Shown here piece by piece: positions 1 through 10,814 of a stretch of 64,000 nucleotides of DNA. The stretch is from Geodermatophilus siccatus (lineage in GTDB: Bacteria > Actinomycetota > Actinomycetes > Mycobacteriales > Geodermatophilaceae), in contig NZ_FNHE01000004.1 in NCBI RefSeq assembly GCF_900103785.1, forward strand, positions 248,001-312,000. Direction: 5' to 3'. The translations under genes were made by a program, and so were the position numbers. Positions within the stretch are counted from its first letter, which is position 1. Each line of letters starts with the position of its first letter. The notes below the pieces were generated by a model. It saw only the letters and a list, made by a program, of their open reading frames with translations, did no database searches and was not told where the DNA came from.

Positions 1-1
1 G

Positions 2-844
2 CTGCACCGCTCGGAGGAGCGCACCGCGACCGCACCGGACGGCGCCGAGGTGCACGGGTGGGTGACCGTGCCCGGCGGACCGGGGCCGCACCCGGTGCTG
101 CTGTGCCTGTCCGACCCGCTGCGCCGCCCCGAGGGCTGGTCGCTGTCGGTGGACACCCAGGTGCTGGTGTCGGCCGGCTACGCCGTCGTCCGCTGCGCCC
201 CGCGGGGCTCGCCCGGGTACGGGCAGGCGCACGCCCGGGCGGTGCGCGGCGCCGGCGGCACGGTGGACGCCGACGACGTCACCGCGTTCCTCGACGCCGT
301 GCTCACCGACCCGGCGCTCGACCCCGAGCGGGTCGGCGTCATGGGCACCGGCTACGGCGGCTGGCTGGCGACCGTGCTCACCGGCCGGACGACGCGGTTC
401 GCCGCGGCCGTCGTCGACGGGGCGCTCACCGACCCGGCCGGTCTGGTCGGCACCTCGGACGTGGGCTGGTGGTTCGTCGACCAGTACCTCGGCGTGGACC
501 CGCCGGTCCCGTCGGCCGCGACCAGCACGCCCACCCTGGTGGTGCACGGGGAGGACGACCGGCGCTTCCCGCGCGAGCAGGGGGTGCGGCGCTACGTCGA
601 GCTCAAGCGCCGCGGCGTCCCGGCGGAGCTGCTGCTCTTCCCCGGGGAGGGCTCGGACCTCGGCCGGACCGGGCGGCCCCGGCACCGGCTGGCCCGGCTC
701 GACCACCTGCTGCGCTGGTGGGCGCGCTGGCTGCCGGTCACCCCTGACCAGGACCTCCCGGGTGCCGTCGTGGACGGCGCACCGCTGCCGGGCGACCACG
801 ACGGCCGGGGACCGCTGACCGTGCGGGCCACCCGGCTGGACTGA
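2..844 (+). CDS. S9 (prolyl oligopeptidase)-like C-terminal domain, 5' end outside window, probable pseudoenzyme
   Basis: The reading frame is open from the first base of the window, so only the last 280 residues are seen. The fold signature is that of the alpha/beta-hydrolase domain of S9 peptidases (acyl-aminoacyl peptidase/DPP-like): the nucleophile-elbow region, the acid loop HGEDDRRFP and a final PRHR-LARLDHLLRWW stretch. The elbow reads GVMGTGYGGW where the family has GVMGGSYGG, so the Ser is replaced by Gly. The acid Asp is kept, but the catalytic-His position reads PGEGSDLGR instead of the usual GESH-type motif. Two of three catalytic residues therefore appear lost. It may be a binding or scaffold protein, or a decaying enzyme. 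The family call is firm; loss of activity is inferred from motif comparison. Confidence 0.8.
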   Translation: MHRSEERTATAPDGAEVHGWVTVPGGPGPHPVLLCLSDPLRRPEGWSLSVDTQVLVSAGYAVVRCAPRGSPGYGQAHARAVRGAGGTVDADDVTAFLDAVLTDPALDPERVGVMGTGYGGWLATVLTGRTTRFAAAVVDGALTDPAGLVGTSDVGWWFVDQYLGVDPPVPSAATSTPTLVVHGEDDRRFPREQGVRRYVELKRRGVPAELLLFPGEGSDLGRTGRPRHRLARLDHLLRWWARWLPVTPDQDLPGAVVDGAPLPGDHDGRGPLTVRATRLD

Positions 845-866
845 GCAGACGGTCGCCGGCCGCGTC

Positions 867-899
867 CTCCTCCGCACCCCGGGACCGCACGCGGAGGAG
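867..899. terminator. Hairpin downstream of the S9-like gene
   Basis: A 9-bp perfect inverted repeat (CTCCTCCGC at 867-875, GCGGAGGAG at 891-899) begins 23 bases after the stop codon at 842-844. There is no T-run, as is common for actinobacterial terminators. Confidence 0.4.
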
Positions 900-985
900 C
901 AGAGCAGCCGTGCAGCAGCCGTCCCCGGGGCGGCCCGCAGCGTGCAGACGACGGCTCGCCGTTGCCGTCGGTGTCCGCGCGTCCC

Positions 986-991
986 TAGGGT
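986..991 (+). promoter_or_regulatory. Candidate -10 box (TAGGGT) of a leaderless transcript
   Basis: TAGGGT lies 5 bases before the ATG at 997, so transcription would start at or near the start codon. No clear Shine-Dalgarno sequence precedes this ATG. Confidence 0.4.
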
Positions 992-996
992 GCGGC

Positions 997-1998
997 ATGG
1001 ACGTCGTCGAGGTCACGCCCACGTTCGAGCAGTACGCCTACACCTTCGGTGGTGTCGCACCCCTGATGCGGATCAGGCCGGGGACGGCGCTGCGGGTGTG
1101 GTCCGAGGACGCGTTCAACGGCGCGCTCCGCTCGACCAAGGACCTCTCGAGCGACAAGGTCGACCTGCGCTTCATCAACCCGCAGACCGGCCCCTTCCAC
1201 GTCGAGGGCGCCGAGCCGGGGGACACCCTGGCCCTGCACTTCGTCGCGATGGAACCGGCACGGGACTGGGGCGCCTCGGCCACCATCCCGTTCTTCGGCG
1301 GGCTGACCAGCACCGCGGTGACCGCGACCCTGCAGGAGGCGCTGCCGGACACCACCTGGATCTACGAGCTGGACCGCGCGGCCAACACGGTGACCTTCGC
1401 CGCCCGGCACACCGACCTGGAGATCGCCCTCCCGGTGGAGCCGATGCTCGGCACGGTCGGCGTGGCCCCGATGGGCGGCGAGGTGCGCAGCTCGCTGGTC
1501 CCCGAGCGCTTCGGCGGCAACATGGACACCCCGCAGATGCGGCCCGGCACCACCTGCTTCCTCGGGGTCAACGTCGAGGGCGCGCTGTTCTCGATCGGCG
1601 ACGGGCACTACCGGCAGGGCGAGGGCGAGGCCTGTGGCACCGCGGTCGAGGGCGCGATGACCACCACGCTCATCGTCGAGCTCATCAAGGGCGACGCGCC
1701 GGCCTGGCCCCGCTTGGAGGACGACACCCACTGGATGACCGTCGGCTCCAGCCGCCCGCTCGAGGACGCCTGGCGGATCGGTCAGGTCGAGCTGGTGCGC
1801 TGGTTCCGCGACCTCTACGGGTTGGACCCCATGGACGCCTACCAGTTGCTCTCGCAGATCAGCGAGGTGCCCATCGCCAACGTGGTCGACGCGAACTACA
1901 GCGCCGTGGTGAAGGCCCGGAAGTCGCTGCTGCCGCGGGCCACCGCGTACGGCGGGCTGCACGACGACCTCCGCCGCCGCGCGGCCACCCTGCTCTGA
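997..1998 (+). CDS. Acetamidase/formamidase family protein
   Basis: The protein has 333 residues and matches the FmdA/AmdA family, which hydrolyses short amides such as formamide or acetamide to ammonia and the acid in the cytoplasm. Supporting segments are the N-terminal beta-rich part (FNGALRSTKDLSSDKVD, then NPQTGPFHVEGAEPGDTLAL), the central GGNMDTPQMRPGTTCFLGV and the IGDGHYRQGEGEACGTAVE metal/active-site region. An in-frame GTG at 910 would add 29 Arg/Ala-rich residues unlike the family, so the ATG at 997 is preferred; a TAGGGT box just upstream suggests a leaderless mRNA. An SDR gene follows 19 bases later on the same strand, probably in one transcript. The exact amide substrate cannot be told from sequence. 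Confidence 0.85.
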   Translation: MDVVEVTPTFEQYAYTFGGVAPLMRIRPGTALRVWSEDAFNGALRSTKDLSSDKVDLRFINPQTGPFHVEGAEPGDTLALHFVAMEPARDWGASATIPFFGGLTSTAVTATLQEALPDTTWIYELDRAANTVTFAARHTDLEIALPVEPMLGTVGVAPMGGEVRSSLVPERFGGNMDTPQMRPGTTCFLGVNVEGALFSIGDGHYRQGEGEACGTAVEGAMTTTLIVELIKGDAPAWPRLEDDTHWMTVGSSRPLEDAWRIGQVELVRWFRDLYGLDPMDAYQLLSQISEVPIANVVDANYSAVVKARKSLLPRATAYGGLHDDLRRRAATLL

Positions 1999-2017
1999 CG
2001 CCCTCCCGGAGGTACCC

Positions 2018-2779
2018 GTGGACCTGCAGCTCACCGGCTCCCGCGTGCTCGTCACCGGCGGCACCCGCGGCATCGGCCGGGCCGTCGTCGAGACCTTCGT
2101 CGACGAGGGCGCGGTCGTGGAGTTCTGCGCCCGCGACGCCGCCGAGATCGAGGCGACCGAGAAGGCGATCGCGGAGCGCGGGGGCCGGGTGACCGGCGCG
2201 CGGCTCGACGTCCGCGACGGGCCGGCGCTGACCGGCTGGGTCGAGGCGGCCGCCGGCCGGCTCGGCGGGCTGGACGCCGTCGTCGCCAACGTCAGCGCGC
2301 TGGCGATCCCGGACACCGAGGAGAACTGGTACACGAGCTTCGAGGTCGACCTCATGCACACCGTGCGGCTCGCCACGGCCGCGATCCCGCACCTGGAGGC
2401 CAGCCCGAACGGTTCGATCGTCGCCGTCTCCAGCGTCTCCGGGCGCGAGGCCGACTTCGCCTCCGGCCCCTACGGGACGATGAAGACCGCGGTCGTCGGC
2501 TACGTCTCGGGGCTGGCGTTCCAGCTGGCCGGGCGCGGGGTGCGGGCCAACGTCGTCTCGCCGGGCAACACGTACTTCACCGGCGGGGTCTGGAACCAGA
2601 TCGAGCAGCGCCAGCCGGACCTGTACTCGACCGCGATGGGCCTCAACCCCACCGGCCGGATGGGGACGCCGGAGGAGATGGCCCGCGCCGTGGTCTTCCT
2701 GTCCAGCCCGGTGTCGAGCTTCACGACCGGCACCAACCTCGTGGTGGACGGCGCCCTCACCCGCGGCATCCAGCTCTGA
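2018..2779 (+). CDS. SDR family NAD(P)-dependent oxidoreductase
   Basis: This is a 253-residue classical short-chain dehydrogenase. The Rossmann motif TGGTRGIG is at residues 13-20, NVS at 91-93 replaces the usual NNAG, and the catalytic set is Ser139 (AVSSVSG), Tyr152 and Lys156 (YGTMK). The C-terminus has the common VFLSSPVSSFTTGTNLVVDG ending. The GTG start at 2018 has a strong ribosome site (GGAGG at 2008-2012). It follows the acetamidase gene by 19 bases. It resembles 3-oxoacyl-ACP reductase-like members, but the substrate is unknown. Confidence 0.9.
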   Translation: MDLQLTGSRVLVTGGTRGIGRAVVETFVDEGAVVEFCARDAAEIEATEKAIAERGGRVTGARLDVRDGPALTGWVEAAAGRLGGLDAVVANVSALAIPDTEENWYTSFEVDLMHTVRLATAAIPHLEASPNGSIVAVSSVSGREADFASGPYGTMKTAVVGYVSGLAFQLAGRGVRANVVSPGNTYFTGGVWNQIEQRQPDLYSTAMGLNPTGRMGTPEEMARAVVFLSSPVSSFTTGTNLVVDGALTRGIQL

Positions 2780-2790
2780 GAGGCTGCGGC

Positions 2791-3069
2791 ATGGCGCTCA
2801 TCTACCCCGTGCAGGCCGACTCCCCGGAGCCCGAGGACGGCACCGAGCCCGAGTTCGCCGAGCTGGCCGCCGACCTCTCCGACACCTGGCTGGTCGAGGT
2901 CGCCCTCAGCGACGACGGGGACGACGCGTGCTTCGGCCCGCTCACGGCCCGCGCCGCCTGGGACCTCGCGATCGGCATCGACGAGCGCCGTCCCGGGTGG
3001 ACGGTCTCCGTCGTCCCCCTGCACGTGGCCGGCACCCCCGACGAGCTGGTCGAGCTCTTCGAGGAGTGA
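2791..3069 (+). CDS. Small acidic hypothetical protein
   Basis: A 92-residue acidic protein starts 11 bases after the SDR stop, with GAGAGG as a weak ribosome site. It has no signal peptide or membrane segment. Asp/Glu residues are frequent at both ends, and a central segment (FGPLTARAAWDLAIGID) is likely helical. Codon use is as GC3-rich as its neighbours, which supports a real gene. I do not recognise a family; co-directional spacing suggests it is transcribed with the SDR. Confidence 0.7.
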   Translation: MALIYPVQADSPEPEDGTEPEFAELAADLSDTWLVEVALSDDGDDACFGPLTARAAWDLAIGIDERRPGWTVSVVPLHVAGTPDELVELFEE

Positions 3070-3076
3070 CCGCGGC

Positions 3077-3733
3077 TCACCAGCCGCGGGCGCGCCACTC
3101 CGCGAGGTGCGGCCGCTCGGCGCCCAGCGTCGTGTCCTTCCCGTGCCCGGGATAGACCCACGTCTCGTCGGGCAGCGTGCCGAACAGCCGCTCCTCGACG
3201 TCGTCGACCAGGCTGGTGAAGTCCTCCGGCGACCAGGTCTTGCCCACCCCGCCGGGGAAGAGGCTGTCGCCGGTGAACAGGTGCGTGCCGGCGCCCTCCG
3301 GCCCGCGCCAGAGCAGCGCGATGCTGCCCGGCGTGTGCCCGCGCAGGTGGATGACCTCGAGGGTCTGCCCGCCGACCCGGACCGTGTCGCCGTGCACCAC
3401 CGGCCGCTGCACGGGGACGGGCAGCTCGTCGGCGTCGGCCGGGTGCGCGACGGTGACCGCGCCGGTCGCCTCGACCACCTCGGGCAGCGCGCGGTGGTGG
3501 TCCCAGTGCCCGTGCGTGGTGACGACGGTGTGCACGCCGGCGTCTCCGATGAGGGCGCGCAGCGCCTCGGGCTCGGCCGCGGCGTCGATGAGCACGGCCT
3601 CACCGGTGTCCGGGTCGCGCAGCAGGTACGCGTTGTTGGCCATCTCGCTGACCGCCAGCTTGCTGATCGTCAGCCCCGGCAGCGCCCGGACGTCGGCCGG
3701 CCCGCCCACCTCGACGTCCCCGGTGTACCCCAT
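3077..3733 (-). CDS. MBL-fold metallo-hydrolase (glyoxalase II-like)
   Basis: The 218-residue protein belongs to the metallo-beta-lactamase superfamily. The metal motif is THGHWDHH near residues 93-100, followed by HLRGHTPGS (third metal His), FTGDSLFP (bridging Asp) and YPGHG (last His). This order fits small hydroxyacylglutathione hydrolase-like thioesterases. Its stop is 7 bases from the stop of the convergent small gene. A GGGAGG-type ribosome site lies before the ATG at 3733. It is divergent from the amidase, with only 50 bases between the starts. The natural thioester or lactone substrate is not evident. Confidence 0.88.
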   Translation of the reverse strand: MGYTGDVEVGGPADVRALPGLTISKLAVSEMANNAYLLRDPDTGEAVLIDAAAEPEALRALIGDAGVHTVVTTHGHWDHHRALPEVVEATGAVTVAHPADADELPVPVQRPVVHGDTVRVGGQTLEVIHLRGHTPGSIALLWRGPEGAGTHLFTGDSLFPGGVGKTWSPEDFTSLVDDVEERLFGTLPDETWVYPGHGKDTTLGAERPHLAEWRARGW

Positions 3734-3771
3734 CCCCAGCCTCCCGTTCGGAGAGTGTCGGCGGCCGCGGT

Positions 3772-3777
3772 TACGGT
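3772..3777 (+). promoter_or_regulatory. Candidate -10 box (TACGGT) for the amidase, leaderless
   Basis: TACGGT ends 7 bases before the ATG at 3784. The 50-base divergent gap leaves no room for a long leader, and no Shine-Dalgarno sequence is seen. Confidence 0.45.
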
Positions 3778-3783
3778 CCAGGC

Positions 3784-5262
3784 ATGGACGCTAGCGGAGG
3801 TCTTCCCGCCGGTCGGATCGTCGGGCTCCCGGCCACCGAGCTGGCCACCCGCGTCCGGTCGGGGGAGCTGACCGCGGTCGACGTCGTCCGCGCCCACCTG
3901 GCCCACCTCGACGCGGTGGAGCCGCGCGTCGGCGCCTTCCGCGTCGTCCGCCGCGAGGCCGCCCTGGCCGAGGCGCACGCCGTCGACACCGCGCTCACCC
4001 GCTTCGCGATGCCGCTGGCCGGGGTGCCGGTCGCGGTCAAGGACAACGTCGCCGTCGCCGGTGAGGTCTGCACCGACGGCTCCGCCGCCCGCACCGGGCC
4101 GCCGGAGACCCGCGACGCCGAGGTGGTGGGACGGCTGCGCCGGGCCGGGGCGGTCGTCGTCGGTATCACCCGGATGCCGGAGCTGGGCCTCTACGGCGCC
4201 ACCGATGGGCCGGGCACGGTCACCCGCAACCCCTGGGACACGGCGCGGTCGCCGGCCGGCAGCTCCGGCGGCAGCGCGGCGGCGGTCGCCTCCGGCGCGG
4301 TCCCGCTGGCCCACGGCAACGACGGGATGGGCTCGTTGCGCCTGCCGGCCGCGGCCTGCGGGCTGGTCGCCCTCAAGCCGGGGGTGGGGGTGGTGCCCGG
4401 CGGCATCGGTGCCGACGACTGGTCCGGGATGGCGGTCAACGGAGCACTGGCGACCACGGTGGCCGACCTCACGGTGGCCCACGCGGTGCTGGCGGGGGAG
4501 GAACCGGGCCCGCTCGAGGCGCCGGGTCGGCCGCTGCGCATCGCCGTGTCGACCCGCTCCCCACTGCCGGGGACGCGCGCCGACGGCCCCGCCCGGGCGG
4601 CCGTCGACGCGGTGGTCGCGGCCCTCACCGCGGCCGGCCACACCGTCGTCCGCCGCGACCCGCCGATCACCCCGGGTGCCGCGGCCGGCGTGCTGACCCG
4701 CTGGATGGCAGCGGCTGCCGACGACGCCGCCCACCTCGGCGTCCCTCTCGCCGACCTCCAACCGCGCAGCCGCACGCACGCGCGCATCGGCCGCGCCGTC
4801 CGGGCCGCCGGCCTGGTCCGCCCGGCGACCGCCGAGCGGTTCCGCGAGCGGATGGTGGGGTTCTTCGACGGAGCGAGCCGTACGGCCTCCCCGCAGGGCC
4901 CCACCGCGAGCGTGCGAGGGGTGGGGGGCGGAGAGGTCCTTGATCTGCTCCTCACCCCGGTCGTGACCGGCCCGCCGCTGCCCGCCCGGCCCTGGCACGA
5001 GCGCTCGTTCGCGGCCAACCTGACGGCCAACGCCCGCTGGGCACCGTGGACGCCGGCCTGGAACCTGGCCGGCCTCCCGGCCCTCGTGCTGCCCGCCGGC
5101 ACCCGCCCCACGGGGCAGCCGCTGGCGGTCCAGTTCGCCGGCCCCCCGGGTGCCGAGAGGCGACTACTCTGGCTGGCCGGAGAGCTGGAGCGTCGGCTGC
5201 CCTGGCGTCGTCACGCTCCCGTCTTCGACCCCGCCGGAGCGTCGTCCCCGGCTCCCGTCTGA
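3784..5262 (+). CDS. Amidase signature family protein with an internal repeat-derived insert
   Basis: This is a 492-residue amidase-signature enzyme (GatA/FAAH-like). The Ser-cisSer-Lys triad is visible: Lys86 in VAVKDN, Ser160 in AGSSGGS and nucleophile Ser184 in DGMGSLRLP, with the 24-residue spacing between the two serines expected for the family. It would hydrolyse an amide bond in the cytoplasm; the substrate is unknown and there is no GatB/GatC context. Residues about 363-385 (from [10 protein letters not shown] to VGGGEV) look like an extra segment between FFD and LDLLLTP. The DNA there (about 4870-4940) is a reverse-strand copy of the palindromic element found between genes elsewhere in the window. 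The active site lies upstream of the insert, so activity may be kept. The start is supported by a leaderless -10 box. Confidence 0.88.
   Translation: MDASGGLPAGRIVGLPATELATRVRSGELTAVDVVRAHLAHLDAVEPRVGAFRVVRREAALAEAHAVDTALTRFAMPLAGVPVAVKDNVAVAGEVCTDGSAARTGPPETRDAEVVGRLRRAGAVVVGITRMPELGLYGATDGPGTVTRNPWDTARSPAGSSGGSAAAVASGAVPLAHGNDGMGSLRLPAAACGLVALKPGVGVVPGGIGADDWSGMAVNGALATTVADLTVAHAVLAGEEPGPLEAPGRPLRIAVSTRSPLPGTRADGPARAAVDAVVAALTAAGHTVVRRDPPITPGAAAGVLTRWMAAAADDAAHLGVPLADLQPRSRTHARIGRAVRAAGLVRPATAERFRERMVGFFDGASRTASPQGPTASVRGVGGGEVLDLLLTPVVTGPPLPARPWHERSFAANLTANARWAPWTPAWNLAGLPALVLPAGTRPTGQPLAVQFAGPPGAERRLLWLAGELERRLPWRRHAPVFDPAGASSPAPV
4872..4940 (-). repeat. Palindromic element copy A, inside the amidase coding sequence
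   Basis: Read on the minus strand, it runs from AGGACC through CCCCACC-CCTCGCACGCTCG to GGGGCCCTG and GAGGCC, matching copy B at 44192-44252 over nearly its whole length. The arms CCCCACC and GGTGGGG and the outer CCTC/GAGG blocks can pair. It keeps the amidase frame open and encodes about 23 residues. Confidence 0.75.
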
Positions 5263-5399
5263 GCACCCGGGCGAGCGGCAACGTCGCCGTCGTCACGGAT
5301 TGCACCCGGGCGGTGACGGCGTTGTCCGTATCGACATCTCGACATCTCCACCGCGGGCCCGGCGCGACCGGCCGGCCCGGCTGACCGACAGGGATCACA
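5263..5399. other. Intergenic leader upstream of uvrA
   Basis: The 137-base gap contains a tandem TCGACATC-TCGACATC direct repeat near 5334-5349 and no recognisable LexA box (no GAAC-N4-GTTC palindrome). An AGGGA-like ribosome site lies just before the TTG start. Confidence 0.4.
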
Positions 5400-8291
<2,892 letters not shown>

Positions 8292-8376
8292 GCGGTGGTC
8301 GGGCGCTCGGGCGGGGCCCGGCCCCACCCCTGAAAGCCGCTCGACGCCCCGTGACCGGGCTGCCAGCATCAGGGCC

Positions 8377-9027
8377 GTGGACCTGGTCGCGGCCTCACCG
8401 GCGTTCGTCCTCGCCGTGGTGCTGATCGCGGCATCGCCGGGGCCGGCGGTGGCCCTCATCCTGCGGCGGGCCGCGCTGCGCGGCTTCCGCGGCGCGGTGC
8501 CGACCGTCCTGGGGCTCGAGGTGGGGCTCTACGTGTGGGCCCTGCTGGCCGCTGCGGGTTTCGCCGCCCTGGTGGCCGCCTCCGAGGTCGCCTTCCTGGT
8601 CCTGCGGGTCGTCGGCGCGGCCGTCCTGGTGTGGATGGGGCTGCAGGCCTGGCACGCCGCCTGGCGCGCGCGGAGGTCCCCGATCGGGGCCGGTGCCCCG
8701 GCACCTCCGGTCGGCCCCGACCGGCGCGGCCGGTGGACGGCGTTCGGCGAGGGGCTCCTGGTCCAGCTCGCCAACCCCAAGGCGGCCGTCTTCCTCATGG
8801 CCTTCTACCCGCAGTTCGTCCCGACCGACCGGCCGCTGTTCGCCACCACCGCCGCGCTGGCGCTGGTCCAGGTGGCCATCGAGACCGCGCTGTACACGGG
8901 GCTGGCCGCCGCCGTCGCCCGTGCCGGCGCGTGGTTCCGCCGCCCCAGGGTCCGCAGCCGTCTGGAGGCGGTCAGCGGCACGGTCCTCGTCGGCCTCGGC
9001 GTCCGGGTCGCGGCCGCCGACCGGTGA
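8377..9027 (+). CDS. LysE/RhtB family exporter
   Basis: This 216-residue membrane protein has five to six hydrophobic segments and the family signature near the N-terminus (ASPGPAVALILRRAALRGFRGA) followed by GLEVGLYVWALLAAAG. The second half carries the conserved ANPKAAVFLMAFYPQFV. Members export amino acids such as lysine, threonine or homoserine, or related small solutes, by proton exchange. The GTG start at 8377 follows a weak CAGCAT box by 7 bases, possibly leaderless. The exported solute cannot be predicted. Confidence 0.88.
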   Translation: MDLVAASPAFVLAVVLIAASPGPAVALILRRAALRGFRGAVPTVLGLEVGLYVWALLAAAGFAALVAASEVAFLVLRVVGAAVLVWMGLQAWHAAWRARRSPIGAGAPAPPVGPDRRGRWTAFGEGLLVQLANPKAAVFLMAFYPQFVPTDRPLFATTAALALVQVAIETALYTGLAAAVARAGAWFRRPRVRSRLEAVSGTVLVGLGVRVAAADR

Positions 9028-9087
9028 GACCCGGACGGGCTCCGGGAGCGGCCTGCCGCCGACGGGCCGCTGGGTGACGATGGCCGG

Positions 9088-10317
9088 GTGACGGACGCAC
9101 AGCGGGACCACGACCTCGTCGTCTACGGCGCCACCGGCTTCGTCGGCCGGCTGCTCGCCGCGTACCTCGCCGGCGCCGCCCCGGCCGGCCTCCGCATCGC
9201 GCTGGCCGGCCGGTCGCGAGGCCGGCTCGAGCGGGTGCGTGGCGAGCTGCCGGCGGCCGCCCGCGACTGGCCGCTGGTCGAGGCCGACTCCACCGACGCC
9301 GCGTCGCTCGCCGCGCTGGCGGCCTCGACCCGGGTGTTGGCCACCACCGTCGGGCCGTACCTCCGCCACGGCCTGCCGGTGGTCGAGGCCTGCGCCCGGG
9401 CCGGCACGCACTACGCCGACCTCACCGGCGAGGTGCTGTTCGTCCGCCGGGCGATCGACGCCGCCGACGCGGTCGCCCGCGACACCGGCGCCCGCGTCGT
9501 CCACGCCTGCGGCTACGACTCCATCCCCTCCGACCTCTCCGCCCTCCTGCTCGCCGAGCGGGCGCGGGCCGACGAGGCCGGCGGTCTGCGCGACGTGCAA
9601 CTGGTCGCCACCGCCCGCGGCGGGATCAGCGGCGGCACCGTCGACTCCGCCCGCGCCCAGTTCGAGGAGCTGGGCCGCGACGCCGCGGCCCGCCGGCTGG
9701 CCGGCGACCCGTTCGCCCTCAGCCCCGACCGCGCCGCCGAGCCCGACACCCGTCAGCCGCGCGACGCCGGTCCGCCGTCGCGCACCCCGGACGGCCGGTG
9801 GACCGCCACCTTCCTCATGGCCCCGTTCAACACCCGCGTCGTCCGCCGCAGCAACGCCCTGCAGGGCTGGGCGTACGGCCGCGGGCTGCGCTACGGCGAG
9901 GTGATGGGCTGCGGGCGGGGGATCGCCGGCGCTGCGACGGCGACCGCGGTCACCGCGGGGCTGGCCGGCATCTTCGCGGCGATGGCACTGCCCCTGACAC
10001 GGTCCCTCCTGGACCGGGTGCTGCCCGAACCGGGCACCGGCCCCGGCGAGCAGACCCGGGCCCGCGGCTGGTTCCGCATGGAGGTCGACGCGACCACCGG
10101 GAGCGGACGCCGCTACCGCGCGACCGCCGCCGGACAGGGCGACCCCGGCTACGCCGCCACCGCCGTCATGCTGGGCGAGACCGTCCTCGGCCTGGCCCTG
10201 GACGGCGACCGGCTGCCCGACCGGGCCGGGTCGCTCACCCCCGCCACCGCGCTCGGGCCCGTGCTGGTCGAGCGCCTGCGTGCCGCCGGGCACAGCTACG
10301 AGGTCGCGGAGATCTGA
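9088..10317 (+). CDS. Saccharopine dehydrogenase-like / trans-acting enoyl reductase family protein
   Basis: The 409-residue protein opens with a Rossmann dinucleotide motif (VVYGATGFVGRLLA) and continues with ATTVGPYLRHGLPVVEAC, HYADLTGE and HACGYDSIPSDL. These are hallmarks of the saccharopine dehydrogenase-like family that includes mycobacterial trans-acting enoyl reductases (Rv2953-like). Family members usually reduce lipid or polyketide intermediates or have unknown roles; the true lysine-pathway reaction is not implied. A hydrophobic stretch around residues 275-310 could contact a membrane. The GTG at 9088 is the natural start. No polyketide synthase is nearby, so its partner is unknown. 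Confidence 0.85.
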   Translation: MTDAQRDHDLVVYGATGFVGRLLAAYLAGAAPAGLRIALAGRSRGRLERVRGELPAAARDWPLVEADSTDAASLAALAASTRVLATTVGPYLRHGLPVVEACARAGTHYADLTGEVLFVRRAIDAADAVARDTGARVVHACGYDSIPSDLSALLLAERARADEAGGLRDVQLVATARGGISGGTVDSARAQFEELGRDAAARRLAGDPFALSPDRAAEPDTRQPRDAGPPSRTPDGRWTATFLMAPFNTRVVRRSNALQGWAYGRGLRYGEVMGCGRGIAGAATATAVTAGLAGIFAAMALPLTRSLLDRVLPEPGTGPGEQTRARGWFRMEVDATTGSGRRYRATAAGQGDPGYAATAVMLGETVLGLALDGDRLPDRAGSLTPATALGPVLVERLRAAGHSYEVAEI

Positions 10318-10432
10318 GCCCTCCGACCGGGGGACGGCGGGCTTGAGCGGAGGGCGACCCACGCCCTACCCTCCGTGTGATCCACGTCACGCCGTCGTCG
10401 CGGTGTGGCGGTCCCCGATCGAGGAGGCGCCG

Positions 10433-10729
10433 GTGACCGCGCTCACGCCCGACTGTGACCCGGACCTGTCGAACTGCGGCTCGCCGACGTCCCCGGGGGG
10501 CGGCGTGCGGTCCACGGTCGTCCTCCTCGCCCTGGTGGCCATCGCGGTGCTCGCGGTCACCGGCGAGGCGGTGCCGGGCGCGGTCGCCGTCCTGGCCGGC
10601 GGCGTGGGCGTGCTCTCGGCCCTCGTGCTGGCCCGGCGTGCGGTGCGGCTCGCCGGTCGGGCCGGTGCCGCCGTCGCGGCGCACGGGCCGTGGTCCGGGA
10701 CGGCGCACCGCTCGCGTCCGGTCGGCTGA
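10433..10729 (+). CDS. Small two-helix membrane protein of unknown function
   Basis: A GTG at 10433 with a strong GAGGAGG ribosome site (10421-10427) gives a 98-residue protein. A polar N-terminus with two Cys (DCDPDLSNCGS) is followed by two adjacent hydrophobic segments (about residues 27-45 and 49-65) and a basic C-terminus. Longer in-frame starts (10280) overlap the upstream gene and lack a ribosome site. No family is recognised. Confidence 0.6.
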   Translation: MTALTPDCDPDLSNCGSPTSPGGGVRSTVVLLALVAIAVLAVTGEAVPGAVAVLAGGVGVLSALVLARRAVRLAGRAGAAVAAHGPWSGTAHRSRPVG

Positions 10730-10814
10730 CCGCGGCGGGCCGCCCCGGACCTGCGCGGGCGGCGGTGGACGGGCAGGCTGACCGGCGACGACGCCGCCCG
10801 AGGAGGCCCGCCCG

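Noticed and set aside
5263-5399. LexA-type SOS box before uvrA
   Set aside because: No GAAC-N4-GTTC palindrome; only a TCGACATC direct repeat is visible.
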